Assembly: GCA_965220185.1 (NCBI GenBank)
Contig: OZ244807.1
Location: 2,666,001-2,730,000, forward strand
Reading direction: 5' to 3'
Source of the DNA: Azotimanducus sp965220185
GTDB lineage: Bacteria > Pseudomonadota > Gammaproteobacteria > Pseudomonadales > Azotimanducaceae
DNA: 64,000 bases
Shown here: positions 44,235 through 52,901 of the stretch, piece after piece
How the letters are laid out: every line of letters begins with the position of its first letter
How positions within the stretch are numbered: the stretch's first letter is position 1
The notes under the pieces: generated by a model
The model's database searches: none
What the model saw: the letters and a program-made list of their open reading frames with translations, nothing else
Told to the model about the DNA's origin: nothing
Translations under genes and position numbers: made by a program

Positions 44235-44648
44235 TTACGCCGCCTTCACTTCGATTCGACGCGGCTTGTCTTCGTCGCGGCGGTGCAAGGTGATTTCAAG
44301 CACTCCGTTGCTGACTCGCGCTTCGGTTTTGTCAGGGTCGAGATTGAAAGGCATGCGGAATGCGCGGCTGAACTTGCCGAAAGCGCGCTCGCGCTGGTGC
44401 CAGACGAGCGCTTCGTCATTGTTGACTGCTTTGCGCTCGCCTGAAAACGTCACGACATTTTCCTTGACAGAAATGTCGATGTCGCTCGGCTCTACGCCGG
44501 GCACATCGGCACTGATGGTCACTGCGTCCTCTGCCTGCCACAAGTTGACTGCGGGGTAGCGAAGCGGCGCATTGATCACGTCATCACCGACGCGGCGAAC
44601 TAGCGAGCAAGCGTCCTGGCGAGAAAGTGGGGTCACTGGATACAGCAT
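44235..44648 (-). CDS. Small heat-shock protein, Hsp20 family
   Basis: 137 residues with the alpha-crystallin core: DAVTISADVPGVEPSDIDISVKENVVTFSGERKA, FSRAFRMPFNLDPDKTEARVSNGVLEITL, the last containing the GVL(E/T)I motif. It holds unfolding proteins under stress. A near-perfect sigma-32 promoter lies upstream (44733-44706). The C-terminal I-x-I anchor reads RRIEVKAA, a weak version. Confidence 0.95.
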   Translation of the reverse strand: MLYPVTPLSRQDACSLVRRVGDDVINAPLRYPAVNLWQAEDAVTISADVPGVEPSDIDISVKENVVTFSGERKAVNNDEALVWHQRERAFGKFSRAFRMPFNLDPDKTEARVSNGVLEITLHRRDEDKPRRIEVKAA

Positions 44649-44705
44649 TGTGTCTTCCTCCTATGTGTTGACCGTCATGCATTGACGATGTTGGCTTGGG
44701 GAAGA

Positions 44706-44733
44706 AGATGGGGATGCGCGAGATAATTTCAAG
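44706..44733 (-). promoter_or_regulatory. Sigma-32 heat-shock promoter of hsp20
   Basis: On the minus strand: CTTGAAA at 44733-44727, a 13-bp spacer, then CCCCATCT at 44713-44706. This matches the consensus CTTGAAA-N11-16-CCCCATnT at every defined position. The start of hsp20 lies about 58 bp downstream. Confidence 0.9.
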
Positions 44734-44903
44734 AGGATTTGATGCGATGAGATTGAGCCGCTCATTCGGTTCGCTGAATAGGGCAATGGTCAAATGATTA
44801 CGCAAAATCGAGCAAAAATCTCACAAGGGCGCAACTCAAATATCGAGATAACCTTGTTACTATGGTTTGATCTTTGACCCACTCAACGCACGGGCAACAA
44901 GGC

Positions 44904-45404
44904 ATGGGCGACAAGGCTATACTGACTATGCAGCCAAGCTACAAAGAATACAACGAGATGGCGGAGTACCTCGCGCACAACGGGTTCACGGGACAACAGT
45001 CCGAAACGCTCGTTCAAGTGATCGCTGGTTTGTTTGCCAGAATCGAAGCCTATTTCGAGCGCATCAGGGAAGAGGACCGGAAAGACCGCGAACGCATTCG
45101 GCGAGAAGACAAGGCCTACTTCGAACGAATGCAAGAAAAGAATGTGGCCTATTTCGAGCGCATCCGCAAAGAGGACGAGGCCGAACGTCAGCGCATTCGC
45201 GAAGAAGACAAGATGGATCGCGAGCGCATCCGTGAAGAGGACAAAGTCGACCGCGAGCGCATTCGCGATCAGGATCAGCGGCAATGGGCGCGCCTAGAAG
45301 CAAAGGTCGATGCAATTCAACGACAATCAATCATCACGCTATCCACGCTGGTGCTGACAATCATAGGCGCATCGGTCGCCTATATCCTTTCAATCGCCGA
45401 GTGA
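44904..45404 (+). CDS. Coiled-coil protein with decapeptide repeats and C-terminal membrane helix
   Basis: 166 residues from the ATG at 44904 (TTG at 44874 and ATG at 44928 are alternatives). The middle is a highly charged helix built from repeats of the kind DRERIREEDK, at least six in a row with AYFERM and AYFERI variants; then a leucine-poor linker and one transmembrane helix (SIITLSTLVLTIIGASVAYILSI). Similar to DUF1640-type proteins and to the gene at 13636. Function unknown. Confidence 0.75.
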   Translation: MGDKAILTMQPSYKEYNEMAEYLAHNGFTGQQSETLVQVIAGLFARIEAYFERIREEDRKDRERIRREDKAYFERMQEKNVAYFERIRKEDEAERQRIREEDKMDRERIREEDKVDRERIRDQDQRQWARLEAKVDAIQRQSIITLSTLVLTIIGASVAYILSIAE

Positions 45405-45593
45405 ACGGGCTTTAAGCCCGCCACGCTCTATCCGCCACACAAGATCAGCAATGCGGTCCTGACCAAAGAAAGGCTCGCCTTCAAAGACGCAGGTCGGCAC
45501 GCCCCAGTGCCCAGCGAGTTCGAGCGCCTTTTGATTCTCTTCGATGCGCGCGGCGAGACGATCAGGCTCCATCTCTACAACCACACTCATCAA
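45390..45593 (-). pseudogene. C-terminal remnant of a DsbA-like / 2-hydroxychromene-2-carboxylate isomerase protein
   Basis: 67 residues that match only the end of this thioredoxin-fold family: ENQKALELAGHWGVPTCVFEGEPFFGQDRIADLVW contains the cis-Pro loop (GVPT) and the GQDR motif. The N-terminal 130 or so residues, with the active site, are missing; upstream lies the LLM gene. Probably a truncated gene, though the short frame could still be translated behind the LLM gene. Confidence 0.75.
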
Positions 45594-45602
45594 AATACCT
45601 TG

Positions 45603-46610
45603 TTAAGCAGCTTTCAGTTCAGAAATGATCTGCGCCTGTAGTTCGGAGGGCATGAGCCCATAAGCCGCCGAGGTTCGATCAACGATGTCGCCGTAGCGCG
45701 ACTTGATGGCACCCGCCAAATCCTGCGGCTCCGCAACCACCGCAAACTCACGCACCAGGTCGTCTCCGATCAGTTGCCCCATTTCAAGCCACTTGCCCTG
45801 CTTCGACATGGCATTCAGTTGCGGCTGCAGCTCGCCTGCGCCGACAGATTCAAGCACCGGCTTGTAGGCAGGCGTCGAGCCATAGAACGCAACCTGCTGG
45901 CACACGGTCGCGCGCGCGCCCGCAACGGCTTCCTCGGTATCGCCAGTCACAGTGAACATCGGATAGACGATCTCGAAGTCCTCGCGCGACTTGCCTGCCC
46001 TCGCCCAGCCGCGCTCCAAGGCTGGCAAGGTGGTTTCACGCAGATATTTCTCAGTGGTGAACGCATGTACAAGCAGGCCATCGGCAACCTCTCCAGCGAC
46101 CTCTGTCATCAGCGGGCCGACCGCCGCAAGGAACACGCGCGGCGCACCGCTGTCTGTGTCGGTTGGCGTGAAGAATGGCGTCATCAGCGTGTGGCGGTAG
46201 AACTCGCCTTGAAAATCGAGCGGCTTGCCTTCGTACCAAGTCGCCCAGATGGCACGCATGGCAAGGATGAATTCGCGCATGCGCTTCGCCGGCGACGACC
46301 AAGGCATGTTGAAGCGCTTGGTGATATGCGCACGTATTTGCGAACCAAGACCCAGAACGAAGCGGCCATTCGAGGCTGAATTGAGGTCGTGCGCTGTCGC
46401 CGCAAGCGTCATTGGCGAGCGCGCGAAGGCCACAGCGATGGCGGTGATCAGATCAACGCGGCTCGTGCTTTGGCTGGCAATCACATGCGGAAGAAACGGA
46501 TCGTGCGAGGTCTCGGCGGTCATCAGGCCGTCGTAGCCAACTTCTTCGAGCTTGGCTGCTTCGGCGGCAATCTTGCCAAATTCGTGGCTTATTCCTGTAT
46601 CGACTTTCAT
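45603..46610 (-). CDS. LLM-class F420-dependent oxidoreductase (TIGR03617-like)
   Basis: 335 residues from the ATG at 46610 (AAGGATG lies 7 bp upstream). Luciferase-like barrel: AAKLEEVGYDGLMTAETSHDPFLP, TAIAVAFARSPMTLAATAHDLN, NGRFVLGLGSQIRAHITKRFNMPW, AAVGPLMTEVAGEVADGLLVHAF. These features are typical of actinobacterial-style F420 users. Together with the F420 operon it supports real F420 metabolism in this organism. Confidence 0.92.
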   Translation of the reverse strand: MKVDTGISHEFGKIAAEAAKLEEVGYDGLMTAETSHDPFLPHVIASQSTSRVDLITAIAVAFARSPMTLAATAHDLNSASNGRFVLGLGSQIRAHITKRFNMPWSSPAKRMREFILAMRAIWATWYEGKPLDFQGEFYRHTLMTPFFTPTDTDSGAPRVFLAAVGPLMTEVAGEVADGLLVHAFTTEKYLRETTLPALERGWARAGKSREDFEIVYPMFTVTGDTEEAVAGARATVCQQVAFYGSTPAYKPVLESVGAGELQPQLNAMSKQGKWLEMGQLIGDDLVREFAVVAEPQDLAGAIKSRYGDIVDRTSAAYGLMPSELQAQIISELKAA

Positions 46611-46654
46611 GGGTGACATCCTTCAAGGAAAAAGAGAAGCACCATACCCGCTTT

Positions 46655-47296
46655 TTAATGTTTTGACATGGCCCCAGGCGCACCCAGCAGGAGCCCATCG
46701 CGAGGCCCCTCGCCATTCAGATAATGTTGATAACGAGCGCCAGTCGCCGACAGCGCCACCTCGTAGACAATGTCATTGGGGCAGCGAATGCGGCTGACTT
46801 CGTGCGTATCGAGCTCAAGCAGGCAGCGCAGCAGCACGCGCATGGTGATGCCGTGCGTCACCAGCGCGAGTTCACCACTCAACTCGAGTTCCGCTAGCAG
46901 CGCCCTTATGCGAGGCTCAAGGTCAACCAGGCTTTCGCCGCCCGGCGGCGCGAATCCATACGGGTTTTCGCTGCGCGCTTGCCAGATGTCGGGATGCGAA
47001 CGCTCGGCGTCCTCCCAAGTCATGCCGCCCCAAGCACCGCAGTCTCGCTCCTTGAGGCGCTCATCGAACTCACAACAAGCGCCAGTGACCTCGGCAATGA
47101 TACTCGCGGTCTTGGCGGCGCGTCCGAGGGGCGAAGCGATCAACCGCTTCACCAACATGGACTTGAGTATGCCCGCATTGCGGCGAGCCTGTATCATGCC
47201 TTCATTGGTGAGCGGCGAGTCGAGGACGCCTTGTATGCGACCTTCGCGATTCCATTCGGTTTCTCCGTGACGCACGAGAAATAGCCTGCGGGACAT
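46655..47296 (-). CDS. Histidine phosphatase family protein
   Basis: 213 residues from the ATG at 47296. Catalytic RHG motif at the start (LFLVRHGETEWNREGRIQG), SPLGRAAKTASII, ERDCGAWGGMTWEDAE and the second His in LALVTHGITMRVLL. Phosphoglycerate-mutase-like; cobalamin (CobC) and sugar phosphate substrates are possible. Divergent from htpX. Confidence 0.92.
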   Translation of the reverse strand: MSRRLFLVRHGETEWNREGRIQGVLDSPLTNEGMIQARRNAGILKSMLVKRLIASPLGRAAKTASIIAEVTGACCEFDERLKERDCGAWGGMTWEDAERSHPDIWQARSENPYGFAPPGGESLVDLEPRIRALLAELELSGELALVTHGITMRVLLRCLLELDTHEVSRIRCPNDIVYEVALSATGARYQHYLNGEGPRDGLLLGAPGAMSKH

Positions 47297-47375
47297 GTGA
47301 TGAGCCGATTTGCGCGAGTTGCAAAGATTCAACACCGACACCATATATGAGATTGATATTCGAAGGAGAAAATAC

Positions 47376-48269
47376 ATGGGCATGCGCATCCTGCTGCTGA
47401 TACTCACCAACCTCGCCATTCTTTTGGTGCTCGGCGTGGTGCTCAGAATCCTCGGCATTGACAGCCTCACTTTGACGGCTGATGGCATGGGCATCAACTA
47501 CACGGGCCTGCTCATCTTCAGCGCCGTATTCGGCTTTGGCGGTGCCTTCATTTCGCTCTTGATCTCCAAATGGATGGCGAAACGCGCAACGCGTGCCCAA
47601 GTTATCGAGAATCCAAGCAACGAGACCGAGCGCTGGCTGTTGAACACGACCAAGCAGCTCGCCGAGCGCGCGGGCGTCGGCATGCCGGAAGTCGCCATCT
47701 TCGACTCCGCCGCGCCCAATGCGTTCGCCACCGGCGCCAATCGCAACAAGGCGCTCGTCGCGGTAAGCACCGGCCTCATGCGCAGCATGACCCGCGAGCA
47801 AGTGAAAGCTGTCCTTGGCCATGAAATCGGCCATGTCGCCAACGGCGACATGATCACCTTGACCTTGATTCAAGGCGTGCTCAACACCTTCGTGATTTTC
47901 CTGTCGCGCATCATCGGCATGATTGTTGACCGTGTCGTGCTGCGCAACGAGCGCGGCTTCGGCATCGGCTACTTCGTCACCAGCATCATCGCGCAGATTC
48001 TGCTCGGCATCCTCGCGAGCGCCGTCGTTGCCTGGTTCTCGCGCCGGCGCGAATTCAGGGCGGACGCCGCGGGCGCCGAGCTTGCCGGACGCAGCAACAT
48101 GATCAGCGCGCTTGATGCTTTGAGACGCGGCGAAGGCCGCTCCGACATGCCGGAATCACTCGCCGCATTTGGCATTTCGCCTTCGGTGCGGTCAGGCATG
48201 GCGCGGCTGTTTGCCTCGCACCCGCCGCTTGAGGAACGCATCAAGGCACTCAAAAACCGCATGGTGTAG
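47376..48269 (+). CDS. htpX: Protease HtpX
   Basis: 297 residues, inner-membrane zinc protease that degrades misfolded membrane proteins. Two N-terminal helices, the zinc site HEIGHVANGDM (about residue 142), two further helices (VFLSRIIGMIV, QILLGILASAVVAWF) and the third ligand in RREFRADAAGAELAG. GAAGGAG lies 9 bp before the ATG. A weak sigma-32-like pair (GTTGCAA, 14 bp, CACCATAT) is present upstream. Confidence 0.95.
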   Translation: MGMRILLLILTNLAILLVLGVVLRILGIDSLTLTADGMGINYTGLLIFSAVFGFGGAFISLLISKWMAKRATRAQVIENPSNETERWLLNTTKQLAERAGVGMPEVAIFDSAAPNAFATGANRNKALVAVSTGLMRSMTREQVKAVLGHEIGHVANGDMITLTLIQGVLNTFVIFLSRIIGMIVDRVVLRNERGFGIGYFVTSIIAQILLGILASAVVAWFSRRREFRADAAGAELAGRSNMISALDALRRGEGRSDMPESLAAFGISPSVRSGMARLFASHPPLEERIKALKNRMV

Positions 48270-48272
48270 TAC

Positions 48273-48722
48273 TTGGCTACTGCTGCGGTTCACGAATCGC
48301 CGTTTCATTGGCATTGCGCCAAAACTTGGCGAACCTCCGCCTACAACACCTTTTGGTGCCTTTTGGGGTGCGCGATTGGCGACCTCGGCACCATCTTCTG
48401 GTTTCAAACCTATTCGCCTGAGACGCCAGCGGCCCTTGTCATGGGCATTGCCATGGCCTGCGGCATCTTGACGAGTATCGCGCTGGAGACGTGCATTCTG
48501 CTGCGTCGAATGGGCTTGAGAGCTGCGCTCAGCACGGCGCTCGGCATGAGCCTCGCATCAATGATCGCCATGGAAGCCGCCATGAATCTCACTGATTTCC
48601 TGCTTGTCGGAGGCGCACGGCTCACCTGGTGGGTCATTCCGCCCATGCTGCTCGCAGGATTCCTCGCCCCATGGCCGTATAATTACTGGCGCTTGAAGAA
48701 GTTGGGCCAGGCCTGTCATTAG
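48273..48722 (+). CDS. DUF4396 membrane protein
   Basis: 149 residues starting at a TTG 3 bp behind htpX. About four helices, with WRTSAYNTFWCLLGCAIGDLGTI at the start and MEAAMNLTDFLLVGG...WWVIPPMLLAGFLAPWPYNYW near the end; the CxxGCxIGD pattern is the DUF4396 mark. Function unknown. Probably transcribed with htpX. Confidence 0.82.
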   Translation: MATAAVHESPFHWHCAKTWRTSAYNTFWCLLGCAIGDLGTIFWFQTYSPETPAALVMGIAMACGILTSIALETCILLRRMGLRAALSTALGMSLASMIAMEAAMNLTDFLLVGGARLTWWVIPPMLLAGFLAPWPYNYWRLKKLGQACH

Positions 48723-48744
48723 CGGACGGTCTGGCAAAGACAAC

Positions 48745-48820
48745 GCCGCCATAGCTCAGCAGGTAGAGCAGCTCACTTGTAATGAGAAGGCCCGGGGTTC
48801 GATTCCTCGTGGCGGCACCA
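48745..48820 (+). tRNA. tRNA-Thr (anticodon TGT)
   Basis: A 76-nt cloverleaf with encoded CCA: acceptor GCCGCCA/TGGCGGC, D-arm GCTCAGCAGGTAGAGC, anticodon loop CTTGTAA, T-arm GGGGTTCGATTCCTC. An accessory island starts right behind it, but I found no second copy of its 3' end downstream. Confidence 0.97.
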
Positions 48821-48881
48821 ATTTCGATTCGGCTTCAGAACTCTCTTCGAATTGGTGTAAGCGCCTTCGGTTCCAGGGAGA

Positions 48882-49901
48882 TTACCGTTTCACCGAGCGT
48901 TGCGCTTCTGACTTGAATGTAGGTTTCTTTTCTGATTCTGCGATAGACAGCGACAATTCGTTCAATGCGTCAACCGCGGATTGACGCATGACATCGCGAT
49001 ACGCGAGTAACGCTTTCACGGCTGGCAGTCGGTGGGATGTATTCCCTGCAGGCGTTTCAAAGGTGTCCACGGCGTATTGAAGCGCTTTCAACGCATTGGT
49101 TTCTCTCCCTGCCTTTTCAATCATCATCTGCGGTATCCCTTGAATAGTCCTGACGTACAAGGGGAGAAAATATGTGAACCGACTCGCTGCTGTCTCACAG
49201 GCATCTTGATAATCCCTATAGACTTCGTAAGACGCGACATGGTCCTTTTCCGAGTGCCCGTTGAGCGAGCGAATAAGACTCGCTTCTTCAATATGCCCCG
49301 ACGATTCCGCTTGTTTCGCCAAAGCGCTCATATCATGCGTTCTCTCAGGGTCAACGCCAAGTGAAACGAGCATAGCTTTCACGATTCGTTCAGCCGCGTC
49401 TGTCGCCTGTCCTACAAAATGTGCCAAATTAGTTTGGTCATCCACAATGTCGCTTTGCGCAGATGCAAGATCGGCATACGCATTACACGCAGCCGTCATA
49501 TGCTTGGTTGCCATATTGATATGGTTGAGATATTGCAACTTGTCCATTTTCAACTGAACCCCTCTCAAGTATTCTTTTCGCCAAGTACCGGCCAGTCGAA
49601 TACCATCACGGACAATCGCTCGCTGTACAGCGCCGAGATACCGACAGCGTTCCTCAAGATGCTTTTCTGAGAGCAAGAGGCTGTTGATCTCATAGTCGTT
49701 TTGGCGCAGCCGAGAAAAAGAACTTGTATCAAGTCCTGTTTCGTCACCTTTTGATGTAATAAAGGCGATATCCCAGTCGCTGTCTTCACGCCAATCATCA
49801 CGCGCACGAGAGCCAAACAGCACAGCAGCGACACCTCCGTCAACCCGGTCTAACACCGCCTGTGCGCTCGCCTGAAGTTCTTCAGGGATTGGACTTGGCA
49901 T
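48882..49901 (-). CDS. Nucleotidyltransferase-HEPN fusion protein
   Basis: 339 residues. The N-terminal nucleotidyltransferase has the GS-x10-DxD site (GSRARDDWREDSDWD, about residues 30-44). The C-terminal half is a helical HEPN-like region (HINMATKHMTAACNAYADLA... FVGQATDAAERIVKAML) with RTHDM in the place of the RNase RxxxxH motif. This looks like a MntA-HepT pair in one chain, that is a toxin with its own modifying antitoxin. It is AT-richer than the core genes. Confidence 0.8.
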   Translation of the reverse strand: MPSPIPEELQASAQAVLDRVDGGVAAVLFGSRARDDWREDSDWDIAFITSKGDETGLDTSSFSRLRQNDYEINSLLLSEKHLEERCRYLGAVQRAIVRDGIRLAGTWRKEYLRGVQLKMDKLQYLNHINMATKHMTAACNAYADLASAQSDIVDDQTNLAHFVGQATDAAERIVKAMLVSLGVDPERTHDMSALAKQAESSGHIEEASLIRSLNGHSEKDHVASYEVYRDYQDACETAASRFTYFLPLYVRTIQGIPQMMIEKAGRETNALKALQYAVDTFETPAGNTSHRLPAVKALLAYRDVMRQSAVDALNELSLSIAESEKKPTFKSEAQRSVKR

Positions 49902-50045
49902 TATTCATGTCCTGTTCAAGGGGCGTATGCGTCAAAATCGACTCCGCTGATCTTGGTGCATAGCTTGATAGTTTAGCAGGTCGGGGTGGCCTGCGACTTA
50001 GGCGGCGTCGTACCTTACAGTCTTTGTCACAATGCTTGATAGCAT

Positions 50046-50324
50046 TTAGTCGATATCCTTACTTTTATACATGCCGATAATTGGCAAAACGAAGAGCACC
50101 AGCGCTAGAAAGATAAGAAAACCGCTCAAAGCCCAGAATGTGGGGCTGATGGCAAGCTTCACCGCACAAAGACCCAGTGTTGCAATCGTCAATCCCTTGT
50201 CGCCTAGGAAAGCAGCGATTGCGGCGCATGCGAGCGCCGCGAAGGCGACGAAAACTCCCACAACTGGAATAACGAAAGAAATCACCGCAGCAATGATGGC
50301 GAGAATCCCAAACACTTTATTCAT
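50046..50324 (-). CDS. Small membrane protein
   Basis: 92 residues, mostly hydrophobic: three to four helices (FGILAIIAAVISFVIPVVGVFVAFAALACAAIAAFLG, then TFWALSGFLIFLALVLFVLPIIG) and a charged tail. No family recognised. It lies in the island behind the tRNA; the PPC protein gene upstream ends 30 bp away and both may share a transcript. Confidence 0.7.
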   Translation of the reverse strand: MNKVFGILAIIAAVISFVIPVVGVFVAFAALACAAIAAFLGDKGLTIATLGLCAVKLAISPTFWALSGFLIFLALVLFVLPIIGMYKSKDID

Positions 50325-50353
50325 TTCTCATGTCTCCTGCCTGTGCTTCCTAA

Positions 50354-51937
50354 TCAAAACAGATCGATGTCGGGAACACCCCAACTCAATTCGGTCTGTG
50401 ACGACAAGTCAGACTCTATTGAAGGATCGTCAAAAGGAAATCCTTGTGGTGTGTCCACCTGCTCTACGCCTCTGATCGCCAAAGCTGAATCTCCAGCTTG
50501 AATCCCGGACGCCCCCTCAAGCTCTTCCGAAGTCACGAGCTTCTCGAACCAATCTGCGAAGACATCCGGGCTATTGGCCTCCCATGTAGATCTCAGAAAA
50601 TCCAAATCGGAAGGATGCCAGCTCGTGAAGCTAGTGTCCTGTGTCATAAATATGGGATCTTCATGCCACAAAGGGCCGTTGAAGATACCCCTACCATTCT
50701 CGCCGGGAGGCCGTGGGGCAGGTTCAACGTGTATGCCACTTGATCCCGATAGGGCTTGAACCGAGGAGTCGTCATCAGGAGGCGGAGTGCTGATAATTGA
50801 CAACCAGTACTTCCCGACGCTTTGGTAATCGCCGCCCGACACGGCGATGAAGACCTCGCCATCCTTGTCCGCCCGGATTTTCAGTTTCTTGTCACCGTCA
50901 GTGGGACGCAATTGCAAATTACCTTCTTCATCTCTATAGAATGGATCTAAGGGAGAACCGTAGGCGAATAAAGAAGAGCCCGTTGTTGCCAACCCTGACA
51001 ATGTTATCTCGTAACTCTGCCCAGCCTCTACTTCAACGATGAAGTAATCGGTGTCACCGCCCAACTCCAAGACACCCCATGCTGTTCCACCAACTACTAC
51101 CTCTCCAAACTCTGACCGATCATCTTCGTAAGGACTGAGAGCAGGGTAATCATCAGTGATTTCGCGCACACTGATGCTATAGGTGCCAGTCTCGCCTTGG
51201 GGTGCGCCCGAGACTTCAATATAGTGGTAGCCACTCTCAGTTGCACGATAGGTTGAACGACTATTGAAACCAGCTCCGTCGTTGTCATCCCCAAACAATG
51301 GCAACCCCTGTTCCGGATCGCTGCGAATTTCGATCAGATAGGGATCACCCAAAGTGCCCTTTTTAGAAGAACTCCCTTCTACGTCAATCTGGTAATAGCG
51401 CCCTCGCTCCAATTCTACGGCGTAGAGGTCAATTTCCCGAGTAAACAGAATATGTCCAAGCCTCGATCCCCCTACGAAAATCAGTTCTGCGGTTTGTACA
51501 ACCTCAACATCAGGCTGAAACCGCGAGACGGACAAGCGATAGTCTCCCATGTCGCCACCAAAAGCGCCTGCGGATATGAAGTATGTCCCGCCCTCGCTCG
51601 GCTTGAACAAAAGCCTACTATCCTGCCCTCTCCCTCCATCATCGTTTGTCGTTCCTTGGATTTCTAGACCGGATGAATTGAATATGCCATGAAGAAGTGG
51701 GTCAAAGTCAGAATCAAGCGCAGTCAAGTTTATTTCATAGGCTACTCCGGCCAGCAGCTCGATCTTGAACCAGTCTTGGTCACCAGATGATTCAATAGAA
51801 CCCTTAACGCCTTCGGCATCTACCGTTGCTGTTCCGGCGGTTGTAGCATCGTCCGAATAGTCATCGATCACGCCGTTTCCGTCGCTTGACTCGACTTCCG
51901 AGTCGGTGAATGCATGTAGTTGTGCGTGTGCGTTCAT
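50354..51937 (-). CDS. Protein with three PPC-type beta domains
   Basis: 527 residues from the ATG at 51937 behind GGAGGAG. Three pre-peptidase C-terminal-like domains: DQDWFKIELLAGVAYEINL (about 52-70), EIDLYAVELERGRYYQIDV (about 165-183) and DTDYFIVEVEAGQSYEITL (about 290-308), each followed by an acidic strand with DDD or NDDGGRGQDSR-type calcium-like turns. There is no signal peptide, so a type I or similar route would be needed for export. The C-terminal part around FMTQDTSFTSW is encoded by a relic MITE end, so the original C-terminus has probably been altered. Confidence 0.78.
   Translation of the reverse strand: MNAHAQLHAFTDSEVESSDGNGVIDDYSDDATTAGTATVDAEGVKGSIESSGDQDWFKIELLAGVAYEINLTALDSDFDPLLHGIFNSSGLEIQGTTNDDGGRGQDSRLLFKPSEGGTYFISAGAFGGDMGDYRLSVSRFQPDVEVVQTAELIFVGGSRLGHILFTREIDLYAVELERGRYYQIDVEGSSSKKGTLGDPYLIEIRSDPEQGLPLFGDDNDGAGFNSRSTYRATESGYHYIEVSGAPQGETGTYSISVREITDDYPALSPYEDDRSEFGEVVVGGTAWGVLELGGDTDYFIVEVEAGQSYEITLSGLATTGSSLFAYGSPLDPFYRDEEGNLQLRPTDGDKKLKIRADKDGEVFIAVSGGDYQSVGKYWLSIISTPPPDDDSSVQALSGSSGIHVEPAPRPPGENGRGIFNGPLWHEDPIFMTQDTSFTSWHPSDLDFLRSTWEANSPDVFADWFEKLVTSEELEGASGIQAGDSALAIRGVEQVDTPQGFPFDDPSIESDLSSQTELSWGVPDIDLF
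50631..50652. repeat. Relic MITE end inside the PPC protein gene
   Basis: CTAGTGTCCTGTGTCATAA is identical to the left end of the MITE at 13875-13893, and the match to the inverted right end extends to 22 bp. The other end and the interior of the element are missing. The relic is in frame and adds codons to the gene. Confidence 0.75.
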
Positions 51938-52018
51938 GAAAAACTCCTCCAATGTAGAAGTGGGAACTAGGGAGTGCGGGGGGACTCTTGTCCGTTACGA
52001 CGAGCCTCGGTCTGGGCA

Positions 52019-52348
52019 TTACTTTCCAGCTTGCGGTTGAAGGCATTTCCCGTTATAGATTCGGGACAGATGTTCTGTTCGTTTTGAGATGCTTTCCTGG
52101 TTTCTGTTGGACCGCATTTCATTGACGATAATGGCGGGCCAGAAGACCACAGCCAACGCGACGTTCTCACCGGTGACGCCTGATTCGCCTTCCGATTCGT
52201 CAAATGACACGCCCAGGGTGACGAGTTCCTCTTTCAGATCATCGCACGTCATTTCATAGTCCCCTGCTTGAGCAGTCTGAACCGCACGGTTTGACACGCA
52301 GGCGGTCGTGAGAAAGGCGACCGAGATGAGTAGTAAAGCGTGTTTCAT
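52019..52348 (-). CDS. Small lipoprotein
   Basis: 109 residues from the ATG at 52348. A signal peptide ends in the lipobox LTTAC (Cys17); the mature part is TCDDLKEELVTLGVSFDESEG, one hydrophobic segment (NVALAVVFWPAIIVNEM) and a basic tail. This pattern is like small lipoproteins found with phage or conjugative DNA, but no family is certain. The ribosome site GGAGAAG lies 5 bp upstream. Confidence 0.75.
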   Translation of the reverse strand: MKHALLLISVAFLTTACVSNRAVQTAQAGDYEMTCDDLKEELVTLGVSFDESEGESGVTGENVALAVVFWPAIIVNEMRSNRNQESISKRTEHLSRIYNGKCLQPQAGK

Positions 52349-52901
52349 TGTTCTTCTCCGAATAGTGGTGTGTTGTGGGTGCGTCATACACGTTGCCTGG
52401 CATGGATATATGCGCCGTGAACGCGGACGAAATATCGGATCCCGAAGGATGCGATGACGAAGAGCATGCTGGCGACACCTTTCGCGAGCCGAGCGGCCTG
52501 CCGGGGCCAATTCGCGGATGGCTTGGCGGCGGCTCGAGGGCTGACACTGCCAGCTTGCCTAATGTCTGCGCTGGCGATGTTCGGTGTGAAGTGCCCGTCG
52601 TCTATAGGCGACGTCAGGCTATAGAGTGTCCCTTTGACAGAGCGGGGGGGGGGGGGGGGGGGGGGTGCAACTAATTGCCATAAACGACACAATCCGAGGG
52701 TTGTGCGAAAAGGCATCCTGGTTGCTTCGGGCAGCACTGGTACTTACAGTTGCATGGCGTATCGGGATGGCAAAGAGTACACTATTTTTCCTGTGGCGTG
52801 CATATCCAATTCGGTCCAGGGCTTCGTCGAAGGCGTTAATGCCTCCATCCCCTTCAGCGGGCAACGCTATACTTGGCAACGCATTCCATTCAAATTCCCG
52901 A
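52349..52901. other. Stretch without a supported gene, containing a poly-G tract
   Basis: Open frames exist on both strands (for example minus 52737-52384, which reads the tract as prolines), but none has a recognisable domain or a good start. The notable item is the 22-G run at 52644-52665. Confidence 0.55.
52644..52665. repeat. Homopolymer of 22 G
   Basis: A run of G22 between the lipoprotein gene and mntA. Runs of this length are rare and change length readily. It could vary a promoter distance or a reading frame, or mark a sequencing problem. Confidence 0.9.

Noticed and set aside
52384..52737. 117-codon minus-strand frame reading the G tract as poly-proline
   Set aside because: No family and no ribosome site; the other frames on both strands across the tract are equally open.
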